Assembly: GCA_015152565.1 (NCBI GenBank)
Contig: SUTT01000003.1
Location: forward strand, 1-64,000
Length of the DNA stretch: 64,000 bases
DNA from: Cyanobacteria bacterium SIG27
GTDB lineage: Bacteria > Cyanobacteriota > Vampirovibrionia > Gastranaerophilales > Gastranaerophilaceae
Direction of reading: 5' to 3'
The stretch's first letter is position 1; each line of letters begins with the position of its first letter. Below the pieces are notes generated by a model. The model ran no database searches. It was not told the DNA's origin and worked only from the letters and a program-made list of their open reading frames with translations. Position numbers and translations under genes: made by a program. Below are positions 50,581 to 60,740 of the stretch, one piece after another.

Positions 50581-52009
50581 TATTTAATTCGTTATTATTT
50601 TGCCCAATTTCTTCTAAATTGATTGTAAATTCGTCGTTTTGTTGAGCATTGTTTTTCAATTCTTCAAATTTTTCTTGAACTTTTTTAGCAATATCTTCTT
50701 CGTTTAATTCAATATTTTGTTCTTGTTGTGTTTGTTGTTCTTGAATATCTTCAGCTTTTTCTAACTCGTTTTCTTCTTGGGTTGGCAAATTCTTTTTGAA
50801 TTTTTTTAAGATATCGATATTAGCGCTTTTTTTCCCAAATTGTGCCATAGTTTCAATATCAACGTTTTTATAGTATGTGTGTTTGTAGTTAATATCGAAA
50901 ATATTATCGCTAATTGGAAGCGAATTTGCTTTAATATCTTCATAAAACAAAGGAATAATTCCGCTTGATTTATGAAGATTAGAGTAATCGCTAGTAAAAA
51001 TATCTTGTATTATAGAGTTTTCTGATAATAAATTAATTTCAGAAATAGCTGAAATCTTTCTTCTTCCAATTTCATCTTTTGAAGTTGTAATTATAATATC
51101 AAAAGCATTTAAAAACATTGTTCTTGCTTTTTGAGAGGTTAAATTTGGAATGTTTTTTTGTAAAATTTCAACTGATTTATCTAGCGCATCTTGCGGATTT
51201 TGCGCTTCAAGAGTTGTAATGAACCCTTTATAATCAGCGCCTTTTTGAACAATATTTGAATATAGTTTTTCTGAGCTTGTATTAACAAATATCTTATCTG
51301 AAAGCGTACTGATGGTAAAATTAAGAATGTCATCTTGCATTTTGTCGTTAATTAGTGAAAAATCGTAATTTGTATAATTTTGACCATTGATAATGAATTC
51401 TTTTTCACTATCAATAACAACCCCTCTATTGTTGCTTGGAAGTTTTTTTGCTAATGCACTTAAAAGGGTGGTTTTAAGAGTGTTTGATTTACCAATAATT
51501 AAAATATTTTTATTTATTGAACAAAAAGCTTCTAAAATAAGTGCGATTTCTTTTGAAACGCTTAATTCCTCTTGCAAGGTTTGCAAGTTAGCGTGTTTAT
51601 CTTTGTAGCATTTTATAAACAATGTTGCAACATTAGATAAAGGTGGAAGAGTTACTGTGGCGTTTATTCCAACTTCATAATTAAATTTAAAATATGGGTT
51701 TTTTTCGTTGAATTCAACTCCATTATTTTGGGCGATTTTTTTTAGAATATTAATTAATTGAACATTATCTCTAAATGTTGAAGTGCTTTTTCTTGATTTA
51801 CCTTTTTTATTTATAATTATGTTTTTTGCACCGCTAACAAAGATATTGTTGATTTCATCATCAGCTAACAAAGTGTCTAATATCCCAAGGTTGTCAATTT
51901 GTGCTTCTTTTTCAGTTGCATAATATTTTGGCTGCTCTTTTTGTTGTTCGATTACAACTTGAGCCGGTGTTTGTTTTTGTGCCGTATTTAATCTATCTTT
52001 TAATGACAA
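50567..52009 (-). CDS. CpaF/TadA-like secretion ATPase homolog with degenerate nucleotide-binding motifs
   Basis: ILDTLLADDEINNIFVSGAKNIIINKKGK, NKNILIIGKSNTLKTTLLSALAKKLP, GFITTLEAQNPQDALDKSVEILQ; see finding. Confidence 0.7.
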   Translation of the reverse strand: MSLKDRLNTAQKQTPAQVVIEQQKEQPKYYATEKEAQIDNLGILDTLLADDEINNIFVSGAKNIIINKKGKSRKSTSTFRDNVQLINILKKIAQNNGVEFNEKNPYFKFNYEVGINATVTLPPLSNVATLFIKCYKDKHANLQTLQEELSVSKEIALILEAFCSINKNILIIGKSNTLKTTLLSALAKKLPSNNRGVVIDSEKEFIINGQNYTNYDFSLINDKMQDDILNFTISTLSDKIFVNTSSEKLYSNIVQKGADYKGFITTLEAQNPQDALDKSVEILQKNIPNLTSQKARTMFLNAFDIIITTSKDEIGRRKISAISEINLLSENSIIQDIFTSDYSNLHKSSGIIPLFYEDIKANSLPISDNIFDINYKHTYYKNVDIETMAQFGKKSANIDILKKFKKNLPTQEENELEKAEDIQEQQTQQEQNIELNEEDIAKKVQEKFEELKNNAQQNDEFTINLEEIGQNNNELNNENI

Positions 52010-52011
52010 AA

Positions 52012-53175
52012 CTACTCTTCTCCCATTTTTTTAAGCAAGTTGAAAATCCCATGGTGATATTTTGCATTTGTTTTTAAAGTTGAAAAATCTATATTCAAAA
52101 TATCATTCGCTATTTTTTTGTATGCTTTTGCGATGTTTGATTGTGGATTCACTTCTCCAACGTTATTTCCTAAATTAATTGCATCAATAAGAGTTAAATA
52201 ATTATTAGGAATAGTGTTGAAAATTTGTTTATTTATTGTTTTTTCAATTTCATCAAGCGATAATTCTTGATTTTCAATATATCTATTGATGATTATCTTT
52301 ATTTTATCATCATTATAGCCAATTTTGTCAAATAATTCACAACAATTTAAGCAATTTTTGAGTGAAGTTTTGTTTGTTGTACTCAACAATAAAATTAAAT
52401 CGCAATGGTTTAAAATAGAAATTGTTGATTCGTTAATTAAATTTGTCGTATCAATTAAAATATAATCAAATATTTGTTTTAGAGAATTAATTATTTTTGC
52501 AATTTTTTGAGGAGTATATTTTAGCTCGGACACAACTTCTTCTTTTGTTTCAAGAAGATAAATTTGGCTGTCTTGATATTTTCCCATCAAAGAAAGAAGT
52601 GTATTTTTATTTAATCCCTCAATTGAGCTTAAAATATAATCTAAATTATATTTTTGCTCAACATTTAAAAAATTTGTCGCATTTTCACTATTAAAACTTA
52701 AATCTAAAATACAAACTTTGTCTTTTGTTTTATCATAAATTTCCCAAGCTAGATTGGTAATCAAGGAAGTTTTTCCAACACCACCTTTGTTTGAAAAAAC
52801 GGCAATTGTTTTTGCTTGTTTTTCTTGTTGGCTTATTTTTTTAATAGCAATTTCTAAAACGCTCGGAATAATTGGTTTTAAAAGAAAATCCAAAACCCCT
52901 TTACTTAGTGTTTGACTAACAAGAAGCGAATTTATCTCGTAACTTGTTGCTATAAAATTAATGTTTTTATTTTTTAATTTTTCGACTTTTTCCAAAGTTT
53001 CATTTGCAGTGCTTGAATTAACATCAAATACAACAAGATTAATATTTTCAAAATTTATATTATCGTCAAACTTTTCATAGCATTTAACAACATTAATATT
53101 TTCAATTGAATTTAGATTATTTTTCAAAAGTTCTCTTGATTGGATATTTGAATCTATGACAACAACATTAATCAT
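52012..53175 (-). CDS. CpaE/TadZ-like protein: receiver-like domain plus ParA/MinD-type ATPase
   Basis: N-terminal VVVIDSNIQSRELLKNNL...VVFDVNSS...LLKPI; C-terminal IAVFSNKGGVGKTSLITNLAWEI. Confidence 0.82.
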   Translation of the reverse strand: MINVVVIDSNIQSRELLKNNLNSIENINVVKCYEKFDDNINFENINLVVFDVNSSTANETLEKVEKLKNKNINFIATSYEINSLLVSQTLSKGVLDFLLKPIIPSVLEIAIKKISQQEKQAKTIAVFSNKGGVGKTSLITNLAWEIYDKTKDKVCILDLSFNSENATNFLNVEQKYNLDYILSSIEGLNKNTLLSLMGKYQDSQIYLLETKEEVVSELKYTPQKIAKIINSLKQIFDYILIDTTNLINESTISILNHCDLILLLSTTNKTSLKNCLNCCELFDKIGYNDDKIKIIINRYIENQELSLDEIEKTINKQIFNTIPNNYLTLIDAINLGNNVGEVNPQSNIAKAYKKIANDILNIDFSTLKTNAKYHHGIFNLLKKMGEE

Positions 53176-53667
53176 CTATAAAACCTCTTTTAAAAATTGC
53201 AATAATTGCAAAAGCGCATATTCAACAATATCTACTTTAATTTGATATCTATCGTTTGTTGAAGCTTTTTTTGAAATATATTTTATAACCTTGATTTTAT
53301 CTTTATATCCAAGAGAAATATAAACCAAGCCAACTGGTTTTTCCTTACTTCCCCCTGTTGGGCCTAAAATTCCTGTTGTTGCAATTGAACAATCAGCATA
53401 TTTTAAAAGCCCCAATGACATTTCATAAGCAGTTTCTTTTGATACTGCGCCAAATTCTTCTAGAGTTTCTTTTTTAACTTTTAGAAATTTAGATTTTGCG
53501 TCGTTAGAATAAGTGACAAAATTTTGAAAAATGAAATTACTTGCCCCGTCAATATCGGTTAAATATGAGCTTATTAAACCACCAGTGCAGCTTTCGGCAC
53601 TTGATAGCGATAAATTATTTTTAATTAAAATTTCTTTTAATTGAGTTAAGACTTCGTTTTTTGTCAT
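53176..53667 (-). CDS. CinA C-terminal-type nicotinamide-nucleotide amidohydrolase
   Basis: LSSAESCTGGLISSYLTDIDGAS, YSNDAKSKFL, ATTGILGPTGGSKEKPVGLVYI. Confidence 0.93.
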   Translation of the reverse strand: MTKNEVLTQLKEILIKNNLSLSSAESCTGGLISSYLTDIDGASNFIFQNFVTYSNDAKSKFLKVKKETLEEFGAVSKETAYEMSLGLLKYADCSIATTGILGPTGGSKEKPVGLVYISLGYKDKIKVIKYISKKASTNDRYQIKVDIVEYALLQLLQFLKEVL

Positions 53668-53670
53668 ATT

Positions 53671-54360
53671 TTATGATGGCACATCTATTTTAGATAAAAG
53701 TATAATATTAAACACGGTTCCTCTTTTGATTACGATTTCATCTCCATGTTCAAAAAGATTTGAAACAATATTATAAGCTCCAGAACCAACCATTGCAACA
53801 GTTCCAGCTACAAATGTTATAGGAACAAAAATTATTTTAGCGCCTTTAAACAAGTTATCTCCTGCAGTAGCGCCCCATTTAACCGTCTTAGGTAAAATTT
53901 TGCCTGATTTTTTAAGATCAGCTGCAGTGGCTTTAAAATAATTTCCATTAGTAGTAAGAGAACCATCAGCTTTTAAAATATAATCAAAATTACTTGCAAT
54001 ACCAGAATTAAGAGCTAATTGAGTTCCATATTTTGTAACTAAATGGTCAAGATTTAATGTGATTTTAGCAGGTCGAGATAAGCTTCTTGAGGGAGTCATA
54101 TCCACAACTCTACCCCTAAAAATTGTTTTAGAAGGAAGAATTAATTTATTGTTAACATAAATATCTTTTGTTAAGTATGCTTGAAACATATCCCCTTGTG
54201 CTATGCTTTTTGTTGTCACATTTTCTGCCATTGATAATTCAAGCTTTGTGCCATAAGGAATATGAACGCCGTCAATATCGGCGTATAGTTGGTGTGCAGC
54301 TTGAACTTTTGAACTTATTAACAAAATTGTCGTTAATATTAACAATTTAACTAATTTCAT
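53671..54360 (-). CDS. exported protein of unknown function
   Basis: Signal peptide-like MKLVKLLILTTILLISSKVQA; GTKLELSMAENVTTKSIAQGDMFQAYL beta-rich. Confidence 0.65.
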   Translation of the reverse strand: MKLVKLLILTTILLISSKVQAAHQLYADIDGVHIPYGTKLELSMAENVTTKSIAQGDMFQAYLTKDIYVNNKLILPSKTIFRGRVVDMTPSRSLSRPAKITLNLDHLVTKYGTQLALNSGIASNFDYILKADGSLTTNGNYFKATAADLKKSGKILPKTVKWGATAGDNLFKGAKIIFVPITFVAGTVAMVGSGAYNIVSNLFEHGDEIVIKRGTVFNIILLSKIDVPS

Positions 54361-54370
54361 ATTCTATCCT

Positions 54371-55210
54371 TTAATTTAAATTTTTAACATCATTAACGCT
54401 TGTTGCGCCAAATTTAGCAGATAAATCATCAACATGATGAATTATATAATAAAACGGTTCTAAATCTTTTTCGCCAAGGTCAATCATAGCGCCCCAATCA
54501 GCTCTTCCGTGGTGAGAAGCTATCATTTTTGCTATATTTAAAAAGCCATTTGACATGCAAAGAGTGTAACCATATTGAGAATGAGTAATCCAATCTTTTT
54601 TAAATTGCTCATTATATTCAATCATGCCTGATTCAAGATTTATATCATATTCGTAAATTTTACCGATATCATGTAAAATTGCAGCTGCAATTACTTCGTC
54701 TTTATTTAAATATTTTTTAACTTTAGGTAAAACCGCTTGAGCCATTTCAACACATTCATAAGTATGGACAACAAGTCCACCAATATAGTTGTGGTGCATT
54801 TGCTTTGCAGCAGGACAAACGATAAATTTTTCTTTATTTTTAATTAAAATATCAGATACGAAATTTTTAAGTTTTTCATCTTTAAATTCGCTAATCGCAT
54901 TTAAAATTTTATTAAAATATTCTTCTCTTTTTTCTTCGTCAACGCCTAAAATCGCTTGTTCTAAAACTTCAAAATTATTCAACAAACAATTATTATATTT
55001 TTCATTATAGCTTGCAGTAATAATTCTAATGATATTTCCAACCCTTGTTGAAATATCTGCAGTTCTATTAAGAGTTTCTTCCCATAAAACACAATTTAAA
55101 ATTGAAGAATTTTCAAGATTTTTAATCTGCATTTTTCCCATTTTCGTACCAGCTTTGGTATCTCCAACGGAAAAAGATAAAATTTCGTATTTGGCATTTA
55201 AATCTAACAT
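54371..55210 (-). CDS. YhaM-family 3'-5' exoribonuclease-like HD protein
   Basis: OB-like N-terminus; HHNYIGGLVVHTYECVEMA and AAILHDIGKIYEY HD motif, IASHHGRADWG. Confidence 0.82.
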   Translation of the reverse strand: MLDLNAKYEILSFSVGDTKAGTKMGKMQIKNLENSSILNCVLWEETLNRTADISTRVGNIIRIITASYNEKYNNCLLNNFEVLEQAILGVDEEKREEYFNKILNAISEFKDEKLKNFVSDILIKNKEKFIVCPAAKQMHHNYIGGLVVHTYECVEMAQAVLPKVKKYLNKDEVIAAAILHDIGKIYEYDINLESGMIEYNEQFKKDWITHSQYGYTLCMSNGFLNIAKMIASHHGRADWGAMIDLGEKDLEPFYYIIHHVDDLSAKFGATSVNDVKNLN

Positions 55211-55248
55211 ATTTAAATTTTACTATAATTGCGCTTTTTTCGCAAAAA

Positions 55249-56295
55249 TTATTTTAAATTATTTTTTAATTTCATTATTTTATTATATGAATTATCAATA
55301 TCTTGAATTTTAATATTACCCAACAAGAGTTCTTCTTTAATAATCTTTTTGATTTTTGTTGAAATATCATCGTCATCTATTTCAATGTTATTTGAAAACA
55401 TTAAAATATTAACTCCGGCATTAATTGAATTAACTACAATTTCTCTAAGTGAATAGTTTTTTCTAATCGCCCCCATATCGTAATCATCTGAAATAATTAC
55501 CCCATCAAAACCAATTTCATCAATTAAAAATTCCTTAATTGTTTTTTTGGATAAACTTGCAGGATATTTCTTATCTAAATTTGCGTTAAAAATATGAGAA
55601 ACCATAACCATATTTAGCTTGTCATAGTTTTTTAAATTAATATATGGCTTTAATTCTTGACCTTTAAAGGTTCTTGTTGCATCAACAAAACCAAGATGAG
55701 TGTCGCCCTCAACTGAGCCGTGCCCTGGGAAATGTTTAATTGAAGTTATTATTCCTTTTTTATTGTGTTCTTCAATAAAAATTTTAGAATATTTTGTTAC
55801 TATATTAGGATTTTCACCGTAACTTCTTCCTTTAGTTGAAATTATGGAATTTTTATTTATTTCTAAATCAACACAAGGAGCAAAATTTAAATTTATTTTT
55901 AATTCTTTTAATAAATTTGCCATTATCAAATATTCTTTTCTTGCTTCTTTTGTTGATAATTCTGCAACATCTTTAGCGCTTTTGTGTTTTATAAAATCAT
56001 ATCTTTGAACATATCCACCCTCATTATCAATTGAAATTAAAGGTATTATAGGTGAATTTTTAATTAATTCTTCGTTCATTTTTATTAAATCATCTTTTGA
56101 TTTAATATTTTTTTTAAATAATATAACTCCTGTTATTTCTCCGTTTTTACTTTTATCTAAAACTTTTTGAAATTCAGATGAATTAACATCATCTCCATTA
56201 AAGCCGACTAAAATCATCTGACCAATTTTAGTATCTAGGTCAAGCGCAAAAGAAGATGAAAACAATAAAGTTAAAATTAAAAGCAATTTTTTCAT
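55249..56295 (-). CDS. nagZ: beta-N-acetylhexosaminidase, glycoside hydrolase family 3
   Basis: KIGQMILVGFNG, ISIDNEGGYVQR, NFAPCVDLE, SIKHFPGHGSVEGDTHLG, DGVIISDDYDMGAI; signal peptide. Confidence 0.88.
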   Translation of the reverse strand: MKKLLLILTLLFSSSFALDLDTKIGQMILVGFNGDDVNSSEFQKVLDKSKNGEITGVILFKKNIKSKDDLIKMNEELIKNSPIIPLISIDNEGGYVQRYDFIKHKSAKDVAELSTKEARKEYLIMANLLKELKINLNFAPCVDLEINKNSIISTKGRSYGENPNIVTKYSKIFIEEHNKKGIITSIKHFPGHGSVEGDTHLGFVDATRTFKGQELKPYINLKNYDKLNMVMVSHIFNANLDKKYPASLSKKTIKEFLIDEIGFDGVIISDDYDMGAIRKNYSLREIVVNSINAGVNILMFSNNIEIDDDDISTKIKKIIKEELLLGNIKIQDIDNSYNKIMKLKNNLK

Positions 56296-56297
56296 AA

Positions 56298-57176
56298 TTA
56301 TTCAGTTAATTTTTGTTTTTTCTTGTCTAAAATAATCAATTTTCTAAGAGTTTGATTGTTGATTTGCCCGCCAATTAAAAGAATAACTGAAGAATAATAC
56401 AGCCAAACCATTAAAATTGCAAAAATACCAATTGTTCCATATACTTTGTTATATGTTCCAAGTGCATTAACATACAATGAAAAGCCCCAAGAACCCAACA
56501 ACCAAAAAATACAGAAAAATAAAGCCCCAGGGATAACGCTTTTTCTTTTTGCACTAAAATCACGAGCAGGTAAAACGTAATAGTTTATTGCAGCCAATAA
56601 AAACATTAATAAAAACGCCGCAGGCCATCTTGTGATTAAAATTGTGTCTATAATGTTTTGTGCTATTGATAAATAAGTTCCAATAAAATTTAAAATAACT
56701 TTGCCCAAAACGATTAAGTTAATGCTGATAAACAAGAAAAATGTATTTACAAAAACCATTAAAATCGCAAGAAGCCTAACTTTGAAAAAGCTTCTATTTT
56801 CTTGAATGTTATTTGCTCTATTTAGCCCCTTAATAATTACTGCTATAGCATTTGAAGTTAGAAAAACAGTAACTAAAAAGCCAACAATAGCCATTGTTTT
56901 ACCGCTTTTAAAAATGACAACTTCAGCTAGAACACCGTTAATTAAATCAATTACACCTTGAGGCGCAATGGTTGATAGACCAAAGATGATTTTGTTAATA
57001 AAAAACGTTTTTCCAAGCCAACCAAAAACAGCCGTTAAAAATAGCATAAAGGGAAAAATGCCTAATGCTGTCATATAAGCCATTTCGCCTGCCGCATTTG
57101 CAAAGTCATCTCGAATAATACTTTGAATTAGATTTTTAATATAATCTTTTAATACGTTTTGAGTTTTCTTTAACAT
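56298..57176 (-). CDS. YihY/BrkB-family membrane protein
   Basis: DDFANAAGEMAYMTALGIFPFMLFLTAVFGW; RWPAAFLLMFLLAAINYYVLPARD; GTYNKVYGTIGIFAILMVWLYYSSVILLIGGQIN. Confidence 0.93.
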   Translation of the reverse strand: MLKKTQNVLKDYIKNLIQSIIRDDFANAAGEMAYMTALGIFPFMLFLTAVFGWLGKTFFINKIIFGLSTIAPQGVIDLINGVLAEVVIFKSGKTMAIVGFLVTVFLTSNAIAVIIKGLNRANNIQENRSFFKVRLLAILMVFVNTFFLFISINLIVLGKVILNFIGTYLSIAQNIIDTILITRWPAAFLLMFLLAAINYYVLPARDFSAKRKSVIPGALFFCIFWLLGSWGFSLYVNALGTYNKVYGTIGIFAILMVWLYYSSVILLIGGQINNQTLRKLIILDKKKQKLTE

Positions 57177-57178
57177 AA

Positions 57179-58129
57179 CTATAAAAGAGCTTTTGCTTCT
57201 TTTAAAAGCATATCTGCTGCTGTATTAATTTTTTCTTTTATTGTGCAGCCTGCAGCTCTTTTGTGTCCTCCGCCATTGAATTTCTCAGTAATTTTAGTTG
57301 CGTCAACTTCTTTTGTTCTAATTGAAACCTTAACTCCGTTTTGAACTTCTTTTAATACAAAAGCAATTTCGACTCCAGATATTGACCTTAAAGTTTCGCA
57401 AATTCCCTCTGTGTATTCATCTTTTGCACTGAACTTATCAACTATTTCTTTTGTTATTAAAGTATAAGCAATTTTATCATTCAAGCAAAAAGTTGAATTT
57501 GTTATTAAATAGTTTTGAAATAAAATTAAATTTTTAGGCTTATTCGTATAGCACAAATCAGCAATTTCAGATGTATTTATTAATTTTGAAAGTTCAGATG
57601 CTATTAAAAAAGTATGTTCCGTAGTGCTTTCATATTTAAAACAGCCGGTATCAGTTAAAATAGCGCTATACAAGCCAACTGCCATATCTTTTGTGATTTT
57701 AACATCTATTTTTTTAAATAAATCAAATAAAACTTCGCCAGTTGAAGAAATTCCGCCTTTGATATAGTTTATTTTTCCAAAACCAGAGTTTGTTTTATGA
57801 TGATCAATTACAATTGTATTTTGCGCTTTTTCAAAAATAACTCTTCCTTTATCAATTATTCTATCAATCGAAGCGATATCAAGTGCAAGTACTAAATCGT
57901 AGTTATCTTCAAGATTGGATAAATTTTTAGCATTATTTAAATGAGGCAAAAAAGAATAGGTATTTGGAAAATTAAAATTATCTTTTATTTGAATTAAAAT
58001 ATCGGCCTTTTCTCCGATAAATTCTTTTAGAGCGCTCGCACAACCCAAAGTGTCGCCATCAGGATTTACATGTGTTAGAATTAAAATGCGAGAAGCAGCA
58101 TTTATTAAATTTAAAATCTCTCTTTCCAT
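57179..58129 (-). CDS. nrnA: DHH/DHHA1 phosphoesterase, NrnA-like nanoRNase/pAp phosphatase
   Basis: LTHVNPDGDTLGCASAL, LALDIASIDRI, VIDHHKTNSGFG, FNGGGHKRAAGCTI. Confidence 0.93.
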   Translation of the reverse strand: MEREILNLINAASRILILTHVNPDGDTLGCASALKEFIGEKADILIQIKDNFNFPNTYSFLPHLNNAKNLSNLEDNYDLVLALDIASIDRIIDKGRVIFEKAQNTIVIDHHKTNSGFGKINYIKGGISSTGEVLFDLFKKIDVKITKDMAVGLYSAILTDTGCFKYESTTEHTFLIASELSKLINTSEIADLCYTNKPKNLILFQNYLITNSTFCLNDKIAYTLITKEIVDKFSAKDEYTEGICETLRSISGVEIAFVLKEVQNGVKVSIRTKEVDATKITEKFNGGGHKRAAGCTIKEKINTAADMLLKEAKALL

Positions 58130-58164
58130 TGCTTATAGAATAACAAAAAATAAAGGAAAAACAA

Positions 58165-59154
58165 ATGACTTTTTTAACACATTTTACAATCGCCCTAATC
58201 TCTTTAATAGTCATTGTTTTATCTTGTGTATTATTTACTAATGCAATTGAATTTTTAGGAAACAAATTGAAATTGGGTAACAGTGCAACCGGTTCAATTC
58301 TTGCTGTTTTTGGAACAGGTTTACCTGAAACAATTGTTCCTGTGGTTGCAATTTTAGGAAGCTACTTTTCAAATTCAAAAATTGAATTAGCGAAAGATGT
58401 GGCGCTTGGTGCCGTTGTGGGTTCGCCTTTTATGCTTTCTACTTTGGCACTATTTTTTCTTTCAATTGTTTTGATTTTAAAAAAGAAAAATAGATTATAT
58501 CTAGACTATAAAACTGTTATAAGAGATTATAAATATTTTTTATTAGGCTATATTGGAGCTTTTATTTTTTCTTATTTTTCAAATTTTAAATATATTGCAA
58601 TTATTTTGCTATTGATTTTATATTGTATATACGTTCAAAGAACAATTTTAAAATCAAGAACAACATGCATTGAATGTGAATGCGAAAAATTATATTTTAA
58701 TTTTAAACAAGAAAAGTTATCACTAACTTTGCAGCTTTTATTTTCTTTAATTTTACTTGTTGTTTCATCTCATTTTTTTGTATGTGAAATTAAATATTTT
58801 TCAGATATTTTAAATATTTCTCCTTTGCTTTTAAGTTTAATTATTACTCCTTTTGCAACGGAATTACCTGAATGCATCAATAGCATAATTTGGCTTTATC
58901 AAGGAAAAGACGATTTAGCAATGGCAAACATTTTAGGTGCTATTGTTTTTCAAGCAACGGTTGTTTTTGCTTTAGGCATTTTATTAACAAATTGGAATTT
59001 TTCAACAATACTTATTATTAACTTTGTTTCAACAATAATAATAACTTTGGCTACAACATTATCAATAATGAAATTTAAAAAAATAACACTAGCAAATTTA
59101 TTTTTATGTGGTATTATTTATTTTGCCTATTTTATATTTGTGTTGTTAAAATAA
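58165..59154 (+). CDS. CaCA-type sodium/calcium exchanger-like membrane protein
   Basis: FGTGLPETIVPVVAILG...GAVVGSPFMLSTLAL and FATELPECINSIIWLYQGKDDLAMANILGAIVFQAT alpha repeats. Confidence 0.85.
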   Translation: MTFLTHFTIALISLIVIVLSCVLFTNAIEFLGNKLKLGNSATGSILAVFGTGLPETIVPVVAILGSYFSNSKIELAKDVALGAVVGSPFMLSTLALFFLSIVLILKKKNRLYLDYKTVIRDYKYFLLGYIGAFIFSYFSNFKYIAIILLLILYCIYVQRTILKSRTTCIECECEKLYFNFKQEKLSLTLQLLFSLILLVVSSHFFVCEIKYFSDILNISPLLLSLIITPFATELPECINSIIWLYQGKDDLAMANILGAIVFQATVVFALGILLTNWNFSTILIINFVSTIIITLATTLSIMKFKKITLANLFLCGIIYFAYFIFVLLK

Positions 59155-59216
59155 GCAAATAATTTTATTCACAAGTTTTTGTGAACGTATACTATATTTT
59201 GTTAGGAGAAGATAAA

Positions 59217-59648
59217 ATGCAAATTTCATCAATTAGCACCAATATGGCTTTTGGTCGTATTTCAAATTCAGCAAGAATTCATCAATTAGAACAAAAAAGA
59301 GCAGAAATTCAATGGGCGGCAGAAGGTTGCACAGGTGATTTAAATCCGGAAGACGGATATGAATTAAAAGCAAGAACAAGATTGGCTGAATTAAGAGCAA
59401 AAGAAGCAAATGCAGCTTGGATGAGTGAGGGTTGCAATTGCACATTATGCCAAGAAGAAATGGTTGAAATGGCAAAATTGGAAAACATTGTTGCAGGTTT
59501 TGATGCTAAATTAGAAGAGTTACCTAAAAAAGCAATGGTGGTTGAAAGAAATATCTATGATATGCCAACTAGAAATTTATACGATATGCCAACTAAAAAT
59601 TCTTATGGTGTTCCAGATCATGATTTTTCTGGCCCAGCTTGGAATTAA
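59217..59648 (+). CDS. hypothetical protein with C-terminal YDMPT[RK]N tandem repeats
   Basis: MQISSISTNMAFGRISNSARIH...; IYDMPTRNLYDMPTKNSYGVPDHDF; ORF track start 59181. Confidence 0.6.
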   Translation: MQISSISTNMAFGRISNSARIHQLEQKRAEIQWAAEGCTGDLNPEDGYELKARTRLAELRAKEANAAWMSEGCNCTLCQEEMVEMAKLENIVAGFDAKLEELPKKAMVVERNIYDMPTRNLYDMPTKNSYGVPDHDFSGPAWN

Positions 59649-59672
59649 TATTTAGTTAAATTTTTTGAAAAT

Positions 59673-59705
59673 AAAATGACTTCCTGTAATCTGGAAGTCA
59701 TTTTT
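59673..59705 (+). terminator. Rho-independent terminator
   Basis: AAAATGACTTCC-TGTAATCT-GGAAGTCATTTTT. Confidence 0.85.
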
Positions 59706-59792
59706 GTATAAAAAAAGAGGAGCTTGTACTCCTCGACTAAAATTTGCTTAAATTTTTTTTGAAGCGAAATGGGCTTTTAAAGTAAAAAAGTT

Positions 59793-60569
59793 TTATTCTT
59801 CATTTACTCCTTTTTTGAGCCATTCTTGTGCTCTGGTGCCTACAAGTATTTTGCCATCCCAGCGAATTCCGTAGCCAAAAGGACATTCATTACCACATTC
59901 CCAGTAGCCTTTTGTATTGTTTGGAATGCCATCAATATCTATGCAGAAAAACTTATATTTAGCTTCAACAAAACTATCCTCTCCACAATTAGGCTTATCA
60001 GCTCCTATGGCAATTCTTACTCCTTCTGCAGGGTCAATCCATCCAAAAGGTTCACTTGGTGCTGTTTCATAGAATACAACGCCATCATTTGTGATAATGC
60101 CCTCGTCTGGCCCAATTGTTGAAACAGAATTACCTTGTGCGGCATTACAAACTTCATCAACCATATCTTCTATTTTTGTTCCAGATTGATATGGTTCCCC
60201 CCAGCAAATAGACCAAAATCCTTTTTGATTACTAGAAGTTTTTTCTGAACATTTTACGCTCTTCGTATTGATAACATCTGCAATAGAGCGGCATAAATAT
60301 GTATTATCGCCGTTATGTGTTCCATCGATTAATGTATCATCTGGTTTTATCCCTAAATCTCCATCTTTATAATACTTGTCGCTTGTCACAAGTTCACGAA
60401 TGACAGTACCTAGAGTGTTGTGGGCTTTTTTGAATTTCATTAGGTTTTCATCTGGCATACTTTGCCTTGCGACAGGTAAAAGAATGGCAGTTAAAACACC
60501 AATAACAGTCAAAACTATCATGACTTCAGCTAGCGTGAAGCCACGTAAATTACGCATATTTTTAGCCAT
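59793..60569 (-). CDS. type IV prepilin-like protein
   Basis: MAKNMRNLRGFTLAEVMIVLTVIGVLTAILLPVARQSMPDENLMKFKKAHNTLGTVIRELV; start chosen inside ORF track 60635. Confidence 0.9.
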   Translation of the reverse strand: MAKNMRNLRGFTLAEVMIVLTVIGVLTAILLPVARQSMPDENLMKFKKAHNTLGTVIRELVTSDKYYKDGDLGIKPDDTLIDGTHNGDNTYLCRSIADVINTKSVKCSEKTSSNQKGFWSICWGEPYQSGTKIEDMVDEVCNAAQGNSVSTIGPDEGIITNDGVVFYETAPSEPFGWIDPAEGVRIAIGADKPNCGEDSFVEAKYKFFCIDIDGIPNNTKGYWECGNECPFGYGIRWDGKILVGTRAQEWLKKGVNEE

Positions 60570-60740
60570 AAAGACCCTTTCAAAATTAGTCTTTGGCAAA
60601 ATTCTAATATATATATATATTACAAGAAAATACATAAAATTTAATACAAACGATTTATTAAGGTGTATGATTTAATATTTTTTAAAAAAGTGCTTGATTA
60701 TTTTTTTTGATAGTGTATTATAATTAAGCAAACACTAATT

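Noticed and set aside
59717-59734. GAGGAGC-TTGTA-CTCCTC hairpin as another copy of the CAGGAGC element
   Set aside because: Simple short palindrome lacking the GCGACGTrGGA core.
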